Under the pieces are notes generated by a model. It saw only the letters and a list, made by a program, of their open reading frames with translations, did no database searches and was not told the DNA's origin. Shown in pieces: positions 43,284 to 43,472 of a DNA stretch of 43,472 nucleotides (its first letter is position 1; each line of letters starts with the position of its first letter). The DNA is from CAYZSU01 sp964480565 (lineage in GTDB: Bacteria; UBA10199; 2-02-FULL-44-16; JAAZCA01). The position numbers and the translations under genes are program-made. The stretch spans positions 1-43,472 of the forward strand of contig CAYZSU010000009.1 in NCBI GenBank assembly GCA_964480565.1, in the 5' to 3' direction.

Positions 43284-43472
43284 AAACATGGAATTTGTCA
43301 ATATTTTCAATATGTTATACATTGCAAATTATTTTTATCTATCGGTATTACTATAGAATTACCTTAGAAATGAACATTCTGTAAGATTATCCATAAATAT
43401 AATTATATAGGTTTTAGAGGTGTCATATATGGACCCGTTCTGAAGTCAATGAAAAAAGCATAAAAAAGTAAT

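Noticed and set aside
43284..43472. Partial gene at the right edge
   Set aside because: Every frame seen there is interrupted within a few codons and no ribosome site precedes a sustained frame.

Overview
The window is a 43.5 kb piece of an AT-rich, Gram-negative bacterial chromosome. The envelope is Gram-negative: there are outer-membrane barrels, lipoproteins, an AsmA protein and a complete TRAP transporter. The block carD - ispD - ispF - cysS is an order I associate with Deltaproteobacteria-like lineages (Desulfobacterota, Myxococcota, Bdellovibrionota and relatives). HDOD proteins, a TatT-type TRAP accessory protein, DUF116 and a B12-dependent ribonucleotide reductase fit that placement. 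I cannot name the species. This is mostly core chromosome, with no phage, plasmid, integrase or CRISPR.

Layout. 1-1737: start of a porin-like gene and a glycine-tagged lipoprotein. 1997-8785 (minus strand): uvrB, cysS, a multi-pass carrier, ispF, ispD and carD, covering DNA repair, tRNA charging, isoprenoid synthesis and a transcription regulator. 9099-10103 (plus): tRNA-Phe with its own promoter and a perfect hairpin terminator, then a TauE/SafE permease. 10089-13163 (minus): a soluble histidine kinase, a stand-alone receiver and two tandem HDOD paralogues, probably one signalling operon. 13349-16838 (minus): cysC, cysD and a cysN-cysC fusion, which activate sulfate to APS and PAPS. 16928-21104 (minus): thyX and nrdJ, for thymidylate and dNTP supply, under a promoter with paired NrdR boxes and DnaA-box-like sites.

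21569-26242 (plus): a DUF116 membrane protein, then tatT, dctP, dctQ and dctM, a TRAP uptake system. 26232-26877 (minus): greA and a possible 40-aa protein. 27367-29670 (plus): a secreted subtilase with a C-terminal sorting-type tail. 29685-34886 (minus): a phosphodiesterase, an AsmA protein, a cupin, an AlbA_2/ATPase-type regulator with a 12-bp tandem repeat, and a small unknown. 35121-35702 (plus): a small outer-membrane barrel. 35774-38536 (minus): an operon of a CxxC-less thioredoxin-reductase-like flavoprotein, a HAD phosphatase and a deoxyhypusine-synthase homologue. 38699-41665 (minus): a P5C dehydrogenase, a DEDD exonuclease and a secreted unknown. 42027-43220 (minus): an AAA/DUF4143 ATPase behind a 33-bp palindrome.

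The most unusual signal is a family of roughly 110-230 bp fold-back repeats. Their arms begin with a TGTTCAAAAA-type motif and their centre resembles ACATACGAGTATGT. Copies lie between genes at 1853-1998, 26985-27218 and 39258-39374, with a more diverged relative at 1571-1689. Two of them sit in frame between a strong Shine-Dalgarno/ATG and the hydrophobic core of an export signal, which recalls the in-frame palindromic elements of Rickettsia. Other notable points are several enzymes whose family cysteines or motif residues are replaced (DUF116, the thioredoxin-reductase-like protein, the CysC domain of the CysNC fusion, the phosphodiesterase), and the nrdJ promoter, where an NrdR box fills the -35/-10 spacer.
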